A DNA stretch of 64,000 nucleotides from contig JAPTHN010000003.1 of the NCBI GenBank assembly GCA_026936325.1, forward strand, positions 79,473,006 to 79,537,005. Reading direction: 5' to 3'. Position numbers and translations under genes: made by a program. Of this stretch, positions 12,362 to 25,911 are shown piece after piece. Origin of the DNA: Platynereis dumerilii. Lineage: Eukaryota; Annelida; Polychaeta; Phyllodocida; Nereididae. The notes beneath the pieces are model-generated. The model was not told the DNA's origin, made no database searches, and saw nothing but the letters and a program-made list of their open reading frames with translations. Position 1 is the stretch's first letter; each line of letters starts with the position of its first letter.

Positions 12362-14568
12362 TGTCATTAATAAATAAAACGAATCAGCAAAGTTATGCAT
12401 TTATGACAAAACTTGGATATACAATGTGTGCTTAGTTCTGCAGCCTGTACTCCGTCATACACTGCATCACACTAGGCAGTAATTGTAATGCATGGGTCAC
12501 TCATGAAGTTTTCATGGACAGTTGTCCTCTTTTAGGTTTGTGATGAATGCATTGCCTTGTTATGTAGCAGTTGCAATGCCCTCATTCATTTTTTTTTCAG
12601 TGGTGGTACTCTGTCAAATGTTTACAATCATGGTATGCAACACATATTATTAAATGGAATGCCTGCATTTGACAAACTTCCTCTATAGTGCTAAAGCATC
12701 ATGTCATGTCAAAATGTTGTGCAATCTGGATAGAACTGGGTTGGTCATCAGGTAAGAATAATTAAGGCTTTTTTTTGTTTTAAAGTCTTGTAATGATGAG
12801 TCCCATCCTATGATTTCCAAGTGGAGGTTCTATGCCTTTGAACACACTCCTAAATTGGGAATCAACTATGAAAACAACACATTCACAAGCGTAACTCTCA
12901 CATCGTGTCAGTACTTCTAGAAACTGTGCTGATTCAATACTACAAGAAGGCATGTCCAAACACTCTAATAAGAGCATCTGTGTTCTGTGGTACTCTGACT
13001 GAAAGCCAGATCTTCCACAATGTCTTTGGCTGTAAATGATGCTATTTGACTCCTGCTAGTCCCAGGCCTACTAATAGGTAGTTGGTATCAAAGGCTGATG
13101 TTGGGCGTGGCCTTTTCTAGTTTCTAGGTCTCCGGTCATGTATAGTTGTGAGGCGTGAAGTAAGTTTGTAAGAGTGTGAAACAATGTCGGTGTACACCTT
13201 AAACTGACAACAAAGAATCCTACAACAATCACGGAAATGTGTGATGTCAGGAATCACAATGTTACACTCCTGCACCAAAATGAAACAATGGACTTCAGCA
13301 TTTTCAGTTCGGCAGGTTAGCTCCTTGACATTTGTACAGACAAGTAATGTATACGAAGCATTCTAAATATTTTAAACATTAACAATAAGATCTTACAAGT
13401 ATGAAGAGCTAAATAATATATTGCAGGGGTTCCAATTGACCCAGCATAAGCACTAATTGGAGGATCTTTATGTTACATTACATTGCATTAATCCTTGATT
13501 TTTGGTGCTCTGTGCTGCTCAGATTCGATGAACTGGTAATTGCATTGTCAGACAGAATTCCAGTCATTTACTGCAATATATTGTTCCAAAGAATACCCTG
13601 TTGTCAGGGCTGGTGACAAACTGAAGCAATAAATAAGCAGCCTGAGAGATGTCTGCAAAAAGAGTAATATACTCAACAAATCTGTATAGCCCATTTTCCA
13701 CAGTAGAACTCATACAAAAATCATATCAGAGCTTTGGAAGCAGGTACAGACGATGCAAATAAATAAAATTTATGCAACCCCGCCCCCCGCCCCCAAAAAA
13801 AACATTGTAAAATATTGTAGAGTGAAAGTAAAGTGTGGCACAATACTGGCACATTGTGCATAAGTAAGGCTTTCATTATATCAAAATAGTTATCATCAGC
13901 AGTCATATCTCTCTACAGATAAATGTTTCCTGTTTTTTTAACAGTTTTCCCTTTATGCCCCAGCCAGTCTCAAGTCACCACAGAATAAAATCACTGACAT
14001 TTCATGGAAATTAATTTGCATAACGACTCCACAAATATCAGATGCAGAATTTGCAGATGTAACATCACACGTTCAAGCTGGCATATACTTTGTCTTACTT
14101 TGCCATGCTACCCGTTCCTTGTAATGCATAAGCACAAAATCCATAAGATTATTTATAATTACATATCAAAAGCTCTATAATCTGTTTCTTATTATCCGTA
14201 ATTAGTCTGATTAAAGAAAAAAAGGAAAGTACACTTGTGTAGTAGGTGGGTTCAAAAAAGGTTTTTTAAAATTTTATTTAAAATGTCACTGCTGTTGGTA
14301 AAGTTGGCAATCATGGCAGTCACAACAGAGGAAATTGTGTGCAAAGCAATCTTGTTGAGTCACAATGTGTGTTAACTACTACTGCTTACACAATGTGTGT
14401 TAGGCTATTACTGCTTAATGAATATGCATATTGCAGCTGTTATTTCAAAGCTGGCTTATAATTTTGTTCCAGAGAGTTCAATACAACATCCAAAACCATC
14501 TCTTGCTCTGTGAACAAATCAGACTATTCACTCAAAATGAAGTTTGTCTAATAACGCAAAACACAAAC

Positions 14569-14639
14569 CTGATGAAGAGCAGTGAGGCCATCCTCATTCG
14601 TGACGTCAGGGGAAACTCCTTCTTTCAACAGAAGGCGAA
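14569..14639 (-). CDS. PPP1R16: Copy 1, exon a: first ankyrin repeat
   Basis: This 71-bp exon is equivalent to 52,605-52,675 and encodes the same peptide (SPDVTNEDGLTALHQ core). Acceptor ttgcag and donor gtttgt are intact. One synonymous change (ACG/ACA Thr) separates the copies. Confidence 0.92.
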
Positions 14640-17387
14640 CTGCAATGGAACAAATATACAAATTTATAAACCAACAAAACAACATCAACAAAACAATAAG
14701 GTCCAAATTTATTACACAAATATAATTATCTGCAGAGACTCATTTCATTTCATATTGTTTCAGTAAATGTCCAAGCCATGTTGCCAAATGGAAACATCGC
14801 ATCACAATGAATGGCAACGTCACAGTGGCATGAGAAAGATGATTGTTTCATGAGCTTAAGCCTAATGTTCATACAATCATTCTCTCTCATCATAGAAAAC
14901 TACCTTATCATTACAACAAGCATCCAAGATGGATTTGGTTTTAGGCCAAATCTATTTTCGAAATTCTATCATATTTTGCTTCCACGGCCAACAACAATGC
15001 GCAAGTTAAGGATCATGACATGCAATACTCATCATATTCATTTTCAAAAATTTGTAAAATATTATGTTCCCTTATCAGACTTTTCTTTCAAATCTTCTTA
15101 TAAACATGTCCAAGGGTAGAAAACTCGTAACAAAATCACACAATATTCATGAACTAACGACTAAATTTTTATATTGATTAGAAATTCCTCACTTCCCAAG
15201 TAACAAGAACATCTCTTTTTTAATAAATTTCTTTCCAAAATCATTCACAAACTGTGTAACATTTCCAGAACAGATTCTAGTAAAAAGATACCCCTGAGCA
15301 ACAAAGAGAAAGAAGAATTTCAACAACTCAAATTATCGTCGTCACCCTGGAGGTATTGTCAAATTCCCAAAAGTAACTCAGCAGAACTTTTGGAAGGCAA
15401 TTTGTTATTATGGTGAATTGTCCACCTGCCTGTTTCACACAGGGATAAAATGGCTGAAGGCTAATCTCTGACACAGACTTGATTGCAAGTAACAGTGAGC
15501 TAGTCAAAGGAGAATGTTTTGCTGCCAGACCTCTACTGACACCTACATGTAGTCTACAATTTGATTAAGCTTCGATACTGTTTAGTTCAATAATTTTTTT
15601 AATAGGCGCGATTGCAGGCTTTCAAATTTTATGTATTAATGCCCCGATTTTGAGATCCAGGCAAACATCCCATAAACCAAGCAGCTCAGTTTTTCAAATG
15701 CATTCATCAAACTTCAATAATTACAAATGAATAACCAGCTAAAATAAACAATTCAGTGTTCAACCATTAAACTCAAATCAGTTCTCAATTCCTGAGCTAA
15801 GAGCTGAGGGAAGTGAGATCAGATGCTGTTGCAGCAGTTCTTAAAGCCATTAATTCCAGATTCCTTTCCTATTGCTTCAAACAAATTCCTCTCACACAGA
15901 AGCTTAACCCTGATAGATTTCAGGAGATTTGGGACCAATACCTAGTATAACACCAAAGGGAACTCTGTAAAGTAGTGGAACAGCATAATTGGGTATAAAT
16001 AAGACCAAATGGTTGGTATCGTGGTATTGTGAGATGCACTCCCACTGACGCACTCGTGGGTATAGAGGACTCAGGATATCTTCAACTAGTGGAGTACATC
16101 TCAAAATATCACCATACCCATTTCGTTGCAATTGCAATTTCTTTCGTCTCCTGAGACATTATCTGTTCAAAATTTTATTTTGCTAACACAGTCAGTACGT
16201 TGTAATGTAATTACCGATTATATGACACAAAAAGCCTCATTGCTGTAACCCTATATGCTGATGTTTATCAAACATCAATCATTTACTTCTAATAATGAAT
16301 CATTAATGTATTTCTGATCACGAACCTTGGTGTTTGAAAGTGAGAATAGGGCATCATATCTCTAAAACCTCATGTCCCAAGCATATCTTACATCTCACAC
16401 TCTGTAACTGTTTATTTTCAAGCACAGCATATCGATTATAAACATCTTTCACATCAAAGTGCAACTGATGTTTTGTGTCACAGTTTCAGAGAAATTTAAT
16501 GAGAAGGTAAGTGTTGTGTTAGAAAGTCAGTAGATAGGAATAGTTGAAATAGCATCTCCCAGTAATACATTTTCCTTTACATTATAAGTTCTTTAGTAAG
16601 TTTATAAAACTATTTTATCGTCACTTATCCAAAGCTGATTACACGCTCTCTTATCTCATCCATAGGCCTACTCCTGATGCATACCTTTTAAAATGCTTTT
16701 ATAATCTTTCTAATGAACAACCATTAATGTATAGCTACATCAAAACCTTTGCACTACATCCTCTATCTGGGAAAATGAGATATCAGTACTGGTCACTCGG
16801 GACTTCAAACTAAGAAACTTCTTGTGATTACTTTATATTTCTAAAAACAACAAAAAGAAGCCAGAATGTAAAGAAAACCAACAAACTACACATCCTCTCA
16901 AATGTACATTTTGCGTCAGTAAGTCCTAGAAGCAGCTGCAGGGTAAGTCCATGCTCAGTAAACAGGAGACTTTGTCGAAGAAAAAATAATGGCACTAAGA
17001 TACTAAGCTACAAACACGACAAGATGGTCAAGAACTTACTGACCTCTGGAGGGCCAAAAAACAAAGGGGGCAGAAAAAAAGAGACAAAGACAGAAATAAA
17101 GAAAGGATAACAAAGACAGGGAATACGGCTCAGGAAAAAGCTGCATTGTTACACTACAAGCAATTCTGCCCAATGTGTTTGGTCAACATTAAATGATACA
17201 TGTAAGTTTGGGTAAGAAGATGATGGTGTGAAAAGATAGAGGAAAACCGTGAAAGCCGTGGCAATAATATTATCTTTACTTCCAACAAAGGGTGCACATA
17301 CTTGAAAGATTTGCCTTCTTAAATCGATTAACCCAGAAAGAACAGTATTTTGCTCTGGGTACTAAAATCATGTAGGCCTAATGAAGT

Positions 17388-17645
17388 TTTTTCAGGATAA
17401 GGGAACTTGGCTGGCTACTAAGAACTTATGTCCATTAAGGCTTAGTGCAGGTCTTTAAGATGGGGTAATTAATCAAACCGTTTTATGCAAATTATTTTGA
17501 TAATCTTATTAAATATGTATGCAAACATATATTTCGCTTGAACAAACCTGCAGTGTGATTATTATGTAATGCATTACGGAGATCATAACATAAGCATTTA
17601 AGGGGACATTCTTAGTAGCCACCTTAGTTCCTATCCTGAAAAGCT
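17388..17645. repeat. Imperfect inverted repeat, absent from copy 2
   Basis: Arms of about 50 bp (17,388-17,440 and 17,598-17,645) share ttcaggata and ggctactaagaa in inverted orientation. It lies in a block (about 17,240-18,175) that copy 2 replaces with unrelated sequence at about 56,633-56,940. It is likely a small DNA element. No target duplication was found. Confidence 0.5.
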
Positions 17646-18578
17646 TCAATAAATGCCTTACAAATAATGTGATATGTTAATTTATTATACCTCCACCACG
17701 AAAGCAGAGCTGTCATCGGCTGAGAGCTGGTCACATGTCAGTCATTATTCTAGTTTATGAACTACCAAATTATATCTAACTTGTCATTCCTTTCTGATAT
17801 GGTGGGACCAATGGACCATACTGAAATGTTGTACCAATTCTCTTGTTTATGCATCCTCTAACAAATGTGTTATATTACAGGACCTGAGTCCACAGTTGTA
17901 TTGCAGAGTTATAGGCAATTTTCTCGAGGTTAGCCCTTTTCTTGTGTTCAATATAATGCAGAGACCAAATTTTGTATTCCAGAGCATTGGTGGTCCTCAT
18001 ATTTTGATTAAGCACCGCCCTCTTCAGCTTGGTAAGGGCTCCAAATATATAGGCTGTAAGCCACCTGTTTCTATTTGGCCCCACCGGGTACCAACCACTT
18101 GCATGGCTGTGATAGTAGCTGGGTTGACCGTATTAGGCCACACATAATTGATCTATAGCTTCTCGGGATCTTCTCAAGGCCTTTTTTCTTGGGTCGGTCA
18201 GAAGGACGATAAATTTAAGGCTGTAATTTCAATTTTTTTAAGTAGGCAGAAAATCTGTTGGGTCGGTTGAACCAAGAAGCTAAAAATTAAAAAAGAGTTG
18301 TCTGGCCTTAACATTGCAAAAGAAGAGTGAATTGCCCAACATGTGCAAAGCGTGGATTAAGAATCAAATGTGAAAGTACCTTGGACTAGTATCATCAAAT
18401 AATTTACTATCACAGAATAATTCTCAATATTTACCCATAGCCAAATACGGATTTCAACTTGAGAAAACATAAATTCTGTTCTGCATTTGGATGTACATCA
18501 GAAGGAGTGGGACAGCACATCACCATGCCCATAATATGCACACAGTAATTGGTTGTTTAACTATGGTAATATAGCAGT

Positions 18579-19779
18579 TACAGATGATTTCATATTTGTA
18601 GACGTTTCTCAAATAACAAACATTTTTTGCAAAATTTCTTGTCTGACATCAGAAAATCCTGCCAGGTGATTGGTCAAGTTGCCCATTGCTTGTCACTTTT
18701 TTTCAGCTTGCTTCAAGCAAGTGATATTTGCTGGAAAAATGATGTCATAATTTTGACCAATGGTATAACGCAAAGGCCAACTTGGCATTGTGGCAGTTGT
18801 TCACACACGTCAAACCACAATCCACATGAACTCTTTCATTTCTTCATGAGCTGTTGTATTTCACACTCCTGTGTACAACTGTTGATTGTTTCGATTGACA
18901 TTAAATCCGTTTCAAGCTGACTCTGAATGACTTCACATCTATTTACACTAAGGGACTATTCAGAGTTTATGACTGGGTTGAGGGGGAGATGGGAGTTTTA
19001 CCTGAGTGGGTGAGCACTGCATGCTTCGAGGGGGACACTGGGCAGTACTAATTTTTACCTTTCGTCCCAAATCTATTTGCCTTGCAGGCTAAATAGAATT
19101 TACGATTTGGGGGGAATTGGAGGTTTGCCCAATGGAGCACCAATTTTTCACACATGCTTCAAGGGGGGGGGTACTTATTACTCACAACATGCTTAGGGGG
19201 TATAAAATTTAAAAATAAGCATGAAACCAAAGGAGTGTATACATTTTTGACAGAAAGTTTCAACCAAACTGTCCCCCCCCCCCCCTCATAGAATCATAAA
19301 TTCTGAATGGTCCCTCTGGACAGGATGGTGGCCCAGTGATGTGCGCAACAGTCATAAGAAAATCACAGTGGAAACAGAGCAGGGACCCCGTGATTTGTAG
19401 CCCATGGTCCTGCCCGCTGAGCTGAGCCCCTCCTCTGAGGAATGATGCATTCACAATTATTCATGTTTATTTTCTGTATAAACAGTCATTACATGGATCA
19501 ACTGATCCCAATCATTGGAATGCACAGTATTGGACTTGCAGAATGTGTACTAAAAATGTGTGAAACACAAACTGAAATGCTCACTTGAAACTGTTAAATT
19601 CAATCCCTGTCAGGACATCAATGGCTTAGAATGCCATGGTCACCCATGTAAAACGCTATGTCACTTTTCAAGCTCTTTTCAGGAGAGAGTGGTGTCATAC
19701 CTTCTCTCGACCAATGAAAATTTCAAGAAAAATTATGTATTTTCTACCTCAAATGTCTACAAATATGAAATCATCTGTA
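18579..19779. mobile_element. TA-flanked inverted-repeat element (Tc1/mariner-type), 1.2 kb
   Basis: The element (18,581-19,777) starts cagatgatttcatatttgta and ends with its exact inverse (23 bp perfect), inside a duplicated TA. Copy 2 has the empty site with a single TA at about 57,331 ('gcagttaaaagg'). TA duplication and inverted ends are typical of the Tc1/mariner superfamily. No transposase frame is visible, so it is non-autonomous. Another element is nested inside at 18,951-19,315. Confidence 0.85.
18951..19315. mobile_element. Nested MITE inside the 18,581-19,777 element
   Basis: Inverted ends agggactattcagagtttat and its near-inverse ending 'gaatggtccct' bound 365 bp containing G- and C-runs. 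It lies entirely within the TA-flanked element and so is younger. I could not define a target duplication. Confidence 0.6.
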
Positions 19780-21122
19780 AAAGATGCATATTAGTCCCAT
19801 TGAAAAGACTCATGTCAACAACATTTAGGCTGGGTGTTATCAGTTTTGTGACTTGTGACATTCTGCGGAGGCAGTTATAAATACCATGCAAGATTGCAAT
19901 GTTAGAAATTATATGAAAGCTAACATTTGAATAATAATATTCGCAAGACACACAATGAGGTGTGTAATATATATGACAATTTTGCAATCACTAAATGCAC
20001 AAAAAAGAAAATGTATAGTAATCATGATTTATTAATTTTTAGAATCTATACATGAAAGGTATAAATTAAATTTGATTTTCTACCTGATATTAGCAACAGA
20101 TGTGTAGACCAATTAATGTTTTATGAATGAGAGAAATCCAATATGAAACTATTTAATTTGCATTTCATCAGCAAATCTTAATGTAACAGTTTGATTGAAT
20201 AAGATACTTCACATTTTCTCTTGTGGCTTTGTCATTTTTCTGTGTTTTGCATAAATTAAGAATGCTGTCGTGGGGAGAGAACATGTGTGGTAATAAAATA
20301 AATGCCCACATCTGATTGTGTTCCTATGTGCTAAAGTTGTCCTTTTACTGGCCACACTGGACTGGTTTGGAAAGTTGGCATGGGCGAATTCCTATGTTGG
20401 TCAGAGGACTTTGCACTTTCACTGCTGAGCTTCATAAGTCAAGAAAAGAATTAACCAGCCCTTAACAAGATCACACTATAACACACAACACAACAGGAAC
20501 ACACAAGAACTCATCAGGATGTCCTGGCAGCATCGCATGTCAGCCCATGGACCTGTGTTATCAGAGTGATTGGAGCATTGCATATTCGCCAGAAGAAGAG
20601 ATGAGGTATTATCTACTTGTCCATCACATCACCACGCCACTTCTCACCTCATCCATATACTATGACAATCTGACATGGCAAACTCAGTCGCAGTTTCAGA
20701 GGAACTGGGACTACATCTTGCTCATATATATCACATGAAATGCAACAGACACAACATGACAAGTACAGACATATCATCGTAGTAACAGTTTTAAAATTTT
20801 CTTCGATATGGTAACTAAAAACAACAATTCATAGAAACAACAGCTCTGGATATGTGTAATTATACCTTTGTCTGTTATAGCTTTGGTTTTCTATTTCTTG
20901 TTTAAGAACCATCATTCAACAATTAATTTCCTATTTCACCTCCCTCCCATTTGCCTGTCTGGTTTAAATACATGTACGTACGACCTCATCATTTATAAAA
21001 ACAAACTGCAGAGAATTGCCTCAAAAAATCTTTATCAGAACTGGTAACAACTTAAGCAGAGGATGCTCATTAATAACCATCATGTAGCAGTTAACTAATG
21101 CCACTTAATTGGTTAGAGTTGT

Positions 21123-24100
21123 TACCGTAATATGGGGTGAATAGGGACAAGGGGGTGAATAGGGACAGAACCAGAAAAACTTTTATTTCTTCAAAAAACC
21201 ATAACTTCCCCTTGACTTAGAAACGTGATTTTTGGCACATTTTCAGTAGGTATTGTACTGAATCTTTTGATGGGGTTATATAATTCATGCGTGCAGGTAG
21301 GTAGGAGCTGCAGCTACTTAAACCTACGCCTGCAGAATTTAGATTTTCAGAAAGTGGTCAAAACTTTCCTTCTGGCATAAAAAGTATAAGAGCTACAGAC
21401 ACCAAACTTACAGGGCACTTTTAATATATTGTTATGAGCGTTTCTGCCGAATATTACTAATGTAGTTAAATTGGCATATATTTTATTCAAAGAAAACCAA
21501 GCCACAGGCAATTTTAAGCTAATTTTTGTGTGTCAAGGGACAACAGTAATCATAAAATAATCACACTGGAACCCAAACAAGGGGTGGAGTAGTATCAAAA
21601 ACATCTTGGATATGGCAGTTAGGTAGTTGAAAATTTACTTAAACTGACATAAGTTCTGAATATAGGTTAAAACCTTACAATTTGTAAAACATGCATTTAC
21701 AAGAAATCATGTGAATTCTTAAAGGGATGGGCATAAAAAGAAAGGCAATTTTGACCCAGATCAGTTCCAAATAGTTTGAGAAGACAAGAACAATGGGCGA
21801 GATATGAGATTCTGCCTCTGTGGTCATGAGTTCAGATTCAAGTCCGCTGCAGAGTTCCAGAAAAACCAAAAGACCCACCTAATTTTCATTTAAACTCATT
21901 TTCCCGATTTTCGAGTCGAATTTTTCTAAATTAGTTTCATCTGCAGTAGATTTAGTCCAGAATCAGTTATCATTAGTAAAATTTGCAGAAAACTGCATTT
22001 TAAACATATCTTTTGTAATTTATCATTTTTTAAAAATAGTCCGGCAGAAAAATGAAGATTTTTGACCCGACCCAAAAGTCCCGGATATAGTTTTTTTTAC
22101 TTTGGATTATTGTTCTATAGGGTCCAGGCTAACATTTTTTGGGTGATGTGAAACTCTCACCTTCGGGCAATTAGCATAATCCAAGATGGCGTCCCAAGAT
22201 GGCCGCCGATACCAAAATGCCCATATCTCAGCCCCTAATTACAGTAGAAAGATAAACAAAACATCATTTTTAGGGTTTTCTGGGCCAAGGAATTCAACTA
22301 CAGGCATTATAAAGTGATTGGATTGATTTTAAGACACAAAAAACATGAAATATTTCACATATTAGCGCGAATCGCAACTTTTCGGCATTATATTGAGTTG
22401 GCACAGGGAAAATGTCTTCACAGAGTGAATAAAAGCATGAAAATAAATGCAGTGTGGCATATGGAGATCTACTGATTTAACTAAGGGGGTAGAAGGAGGC
22501 CAAATAAAAATCTTCATGCAGGTGAAAAATCCAAGATTGTGTCCGGAATGGCCGTCTAACATCATATATTTGCTCAAGTAAAGAATTTTTGTGTCAAGAA
22601 AGGACTTACTTTGTGACACATCATATTAACAGACTTTGGTACAATTAGATAAAAACCTCATGGAAATAAGACTACCCTCTTTGCATTGGATGTGGGTTTG
22701 AAATATGGTTTTTGATGTTTTCTGAGGCAAAGAATGCATTTTATTTAGAAAAGACAGTAATTTTCCGATCTATATCAAGGGTAAAATAGGTATAGTGTAC
22801 CAAAGCACAACTATTTTTGGTATGTGTTTGGTTGGAAGAGACTGCTTTCTACATTTATAACTTTTTGTCATATAAACTCAAGTAAAATCATTTACTCTTT
22901 TATTGGAGGTATTTTATTTGTATAAGTTTGTGACCCCAACTTTCCTCAAATGAAGTTTTAATTCAAAGGGAGAAATGTGGGTGACTGTTCTAGGATAGAT
23001 AAGAATGGGCACAAGGCAGGGAGGTGTGATGGACAGTGGCGAACAGGGTAAGATGAGAGCAGGAAGAGTTTGTAACTCTGAATGTGCAAAACAGCCATGG
23101 GAATTGTTTTTTCAGCACCTTCTTTAAAGAAATGTTTAAATGAGCGTAGCTTTTGTCCAATTTTTCACAAATGCAGAAACACAGACAACAGTTAATGCTG
23201 GTTTTATCCAAACATTCTTGAAGTGCATGACCATGGAAGCATGGGAGGGGGAATTCAGCAAGGAAGAAGGAGACATCCAGGGGATAAACAGGATGAGGGC
23301 AGAGCAAAGAGGCGTGCTGGGAAAAGGCAGACAGACAGGAGGATGCCACAATGTTGTAGTTTCGATGGCACGTAGGGCAGAAACTGTAAAAAAAAAGGTA
23401 GTGGAGCAAGAGAGAATTAGGCATTGGTGATTGGCAGACAAGGAAACTGTAAAGGAAGGAATATGCAGGTTAGTATATATGGAGGGATATGGCAGAAGGA
23501 GGCATAGAGGGCAAATGAATCGACAGATGTGACAGTTGGGGTTGGTATTACAGGATGCATCTGGACGAAGGCCAGGAAAGAGGACTTGAGGAGGCAAAAA
23601 GAAATCATGCTAGACTACTGGGATGGGGTCGAGTACAAGGAGCAGAAGGACAGGTGGGAATGGAACATTTTCATTGTTTAGAATCTCCTTGACCTGCCCT
23701 CTCCATATATCCGAACCTCCTCCCCAGGGGAGGATCCAGAAAATTCCGGTGGGGGGGTCTATCAGGCTGTCGGGTCGCGGAACGCATAATTCGCGACATA
23801 ACGCGACTGCGTGCTGATAAAATTAACATGTAAAAATATATAAATTTTGGTCCGGTGGGGGGGGATGCATCCCCCCCATCCCCCCCCCTGCGTCTGTCCC
23901 TGCAGTCCTCCCCCCTTTATCTTCTTCCCTCAATACATTCTCCTGCATGGTTATCTCTCTACTTGTCCTAAATTCCCATCCATCATCATCGACAAACACT
24001 TTTAATCTATTCATCCCCCTCTGTCTTCTTAATATTACAAATCTCTTGTTTCAGCACATCCTGCTTCAGAAGTGCTTCTTCCCTGTCTTTCCATCGCACA

Positions 24101-25911
24101 TGCTCCTTCGATACCGTTCTTTCTCCTTCGCTCCTCCATTCATGCTATTCCCTTGCGCATGAATTACTTCTTGCTGCCTCCTATCCTCTAACCAGTTTCA
24201 TGCGTCCTTGCATCCATGTCTCCTGGCTCACTGCATCCTCTCCTTCTTTCTGGCCTATCCCACCATGCATCCTCCTCCCTGTATTCATTCTACTTCCACA
24301 TTTCTCCTCCCTTCTTCATTTGATCATCTTCCTGGTTATACCCCCTGTAATATTTCCTTAGTTTTACTGGTTTCATCTTTCCCTTCCTCCTTCCCTGTCA
24401 CCTCTTCATGCCTCTGCTAGCCATTCACCTTCTGTGCCACTTCCTTCCATACATCTTCCCTCCACGCCTCCTCCTTCCCCATCTCTGCCATTCTCCGATT
24501 TCCTAGTCTTATTTTCACTCTAAGGTCTCTACCACTTTCTTCAATTGTTTCCTCCACACTGTATGCCTCCTAACTCCAGCACATCTCTTCCTTTCGAACT
24601 TCCTTGCAGTTTGTCACAACAAAATTTTCCTTCCCAGGGCCTATCCTCCCTGTCTCCTTCATCAGTCTAGTCATCCACCAAGGTTCACTTTCAATGCCTC
24701 CTCAATTGTGTGCACCTTTATCGTATCAATATTATACATCAACATTTCTTAATGCCCGCAAGAAAAAGTTGACACTCATGCTAATCTGTACCTTGATGTT
24801 ACAAGATTTTCACAAATGCAACTGTTTATAATAACATAATACAAAATCATAGACAATGATTTATATATGACTCCCATTTGATATAAATCTACCCACCAGC
24901 ACCCCCCATACTGAATGGCAATCATGCTAATCATTATGGTGATAATCTCTGGACATGAATCAAAATCTGCAAATTGAATGTGCCACAAATGTCAACTCCT
25001 TTCTAGACAGAAAATAATTTTTCTTGGGCAAATATATCCCGTTAGACGGCCATTGCGGACACCATATTGGAATTTTTACCTGCATGAACATTTTCATTTG
25101 ACCCCCTTCTGTCCCTTTTAGTTAAATCAGTAGAATCCTATGCCACTCTGTATTTAGTTTCATGCTTTTATTCACTCTGTGATTGTATTTTCCCTGAGCC
25201 AATTCAGTATAATGCTGAAAAGTTGCGATTCGGGCTAATTTATCAATATTTCGTGTTTTATGTGTCTTAAAATTGATTCAATCACTTTATAATGCCTGTA
25301 GTTGAATTCCTTGGCCCAGAAAACCCTAAAAATGATGTTTTGTTTATCTTTCTACTGTAATTAGGGGCTGAGATATGGGCATTTTGGTATCGGCGGCCAT
25401 CTTGGGACGCCATCTTGGATTATGCTAATTGCCCGAAGGTGAGAGTTTCACATCACCCAAAAAATGTTAGCCTGGACCCTATAGAACAATAATCCAAAGT
25501 AAAAAAAACTATATCCGGGACTTTTGGGTTACCCCACAGTTCTGCTGGACTAAAATAATGCCTATTTTACAGGAAATAGATTTTCAGATTTATTCAATAT
25601 AAATTTTTGGCATGTAAAACATGTTTTCTGATGTATATTCACAAATATAAACCATCTAGACAAGATAGGAAGTAGTGGTTCTGGAAATAAGAGTCTGTCC
25701 CTATTCACCCCAAAGTGAGGGGTGAATAGGGACAACGGTTTTCTGGGCCTACATAATTGAAAATGTGAGATATCTTCAAAAGCCTCTAGGGATATTTAAA
25801 ACTTAGGCCAGGCCATATTTTGACACTATATTTAGAATTCTGAGATGATTTTTACCCATGCTATGACAGAAAAATGCCCAATTTTGTCCCTATTCACCCA
25901 ATATTACGGTA
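21123..25911. mobile_element. Large TA-flanked inverted-repeat element, 4.8 kb
   Basis: The element (21,125-25,909) has ends ccgtaatatggggtgaatag and its near-inverse, with a TA duplication. Copy 2 has the empty site with a single TA at about 58,665 ('gttgttagttta'). Subterminal arms of about 500 bp (about 22,065-22,575 and 25,030-25,532) are inverted copies containing 'aagatggcgtcccaagatgg'. The interior (22,576-25,029) is purine-rich on the left and pyrimidine-rich on the right. No transposase is recognisable. The long frames there come from biased composition. Confidence 0.85.
23725..23900. mobile_element. G/C-run repeat nested in the 4.8-kb element
   Basis: A patch of poly-G and poly-C runs with 'ggaggatccagaaaattccg' near its left side and 'ggtccggtgggg' further in. 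It resembles the edges of hAT-type MITEs elsewhere in the window, but clear inverted ends and a target duplication were not found. Confidence 0.35.

Noticed and set aside
17875-18084. 69-codon minus-strand frame in a copy-1-only block
   Set aside because: No recognised domain and no second copy to test conservation. Left unannotated.
19320-19440. Possible tRNA-like SINE head on the minus strand
   Set aside because: A weak box A-like stretch only, with no convincing box B, tail or target duplication.
20547-20738. 63-codon plus-strand frame in a stretch well conserved between copies
   Set aside because: The frame is not kept in copy 2 (58,090-58,280), and neither strand resembles a known protein.
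22990-24420. Several frames of 60-150 codons on both strands
   Set aside because: They lie in the purine/pyrimidine-biased interior of the 4.8-kb element, show no domain and overlap each other on opposite strands.
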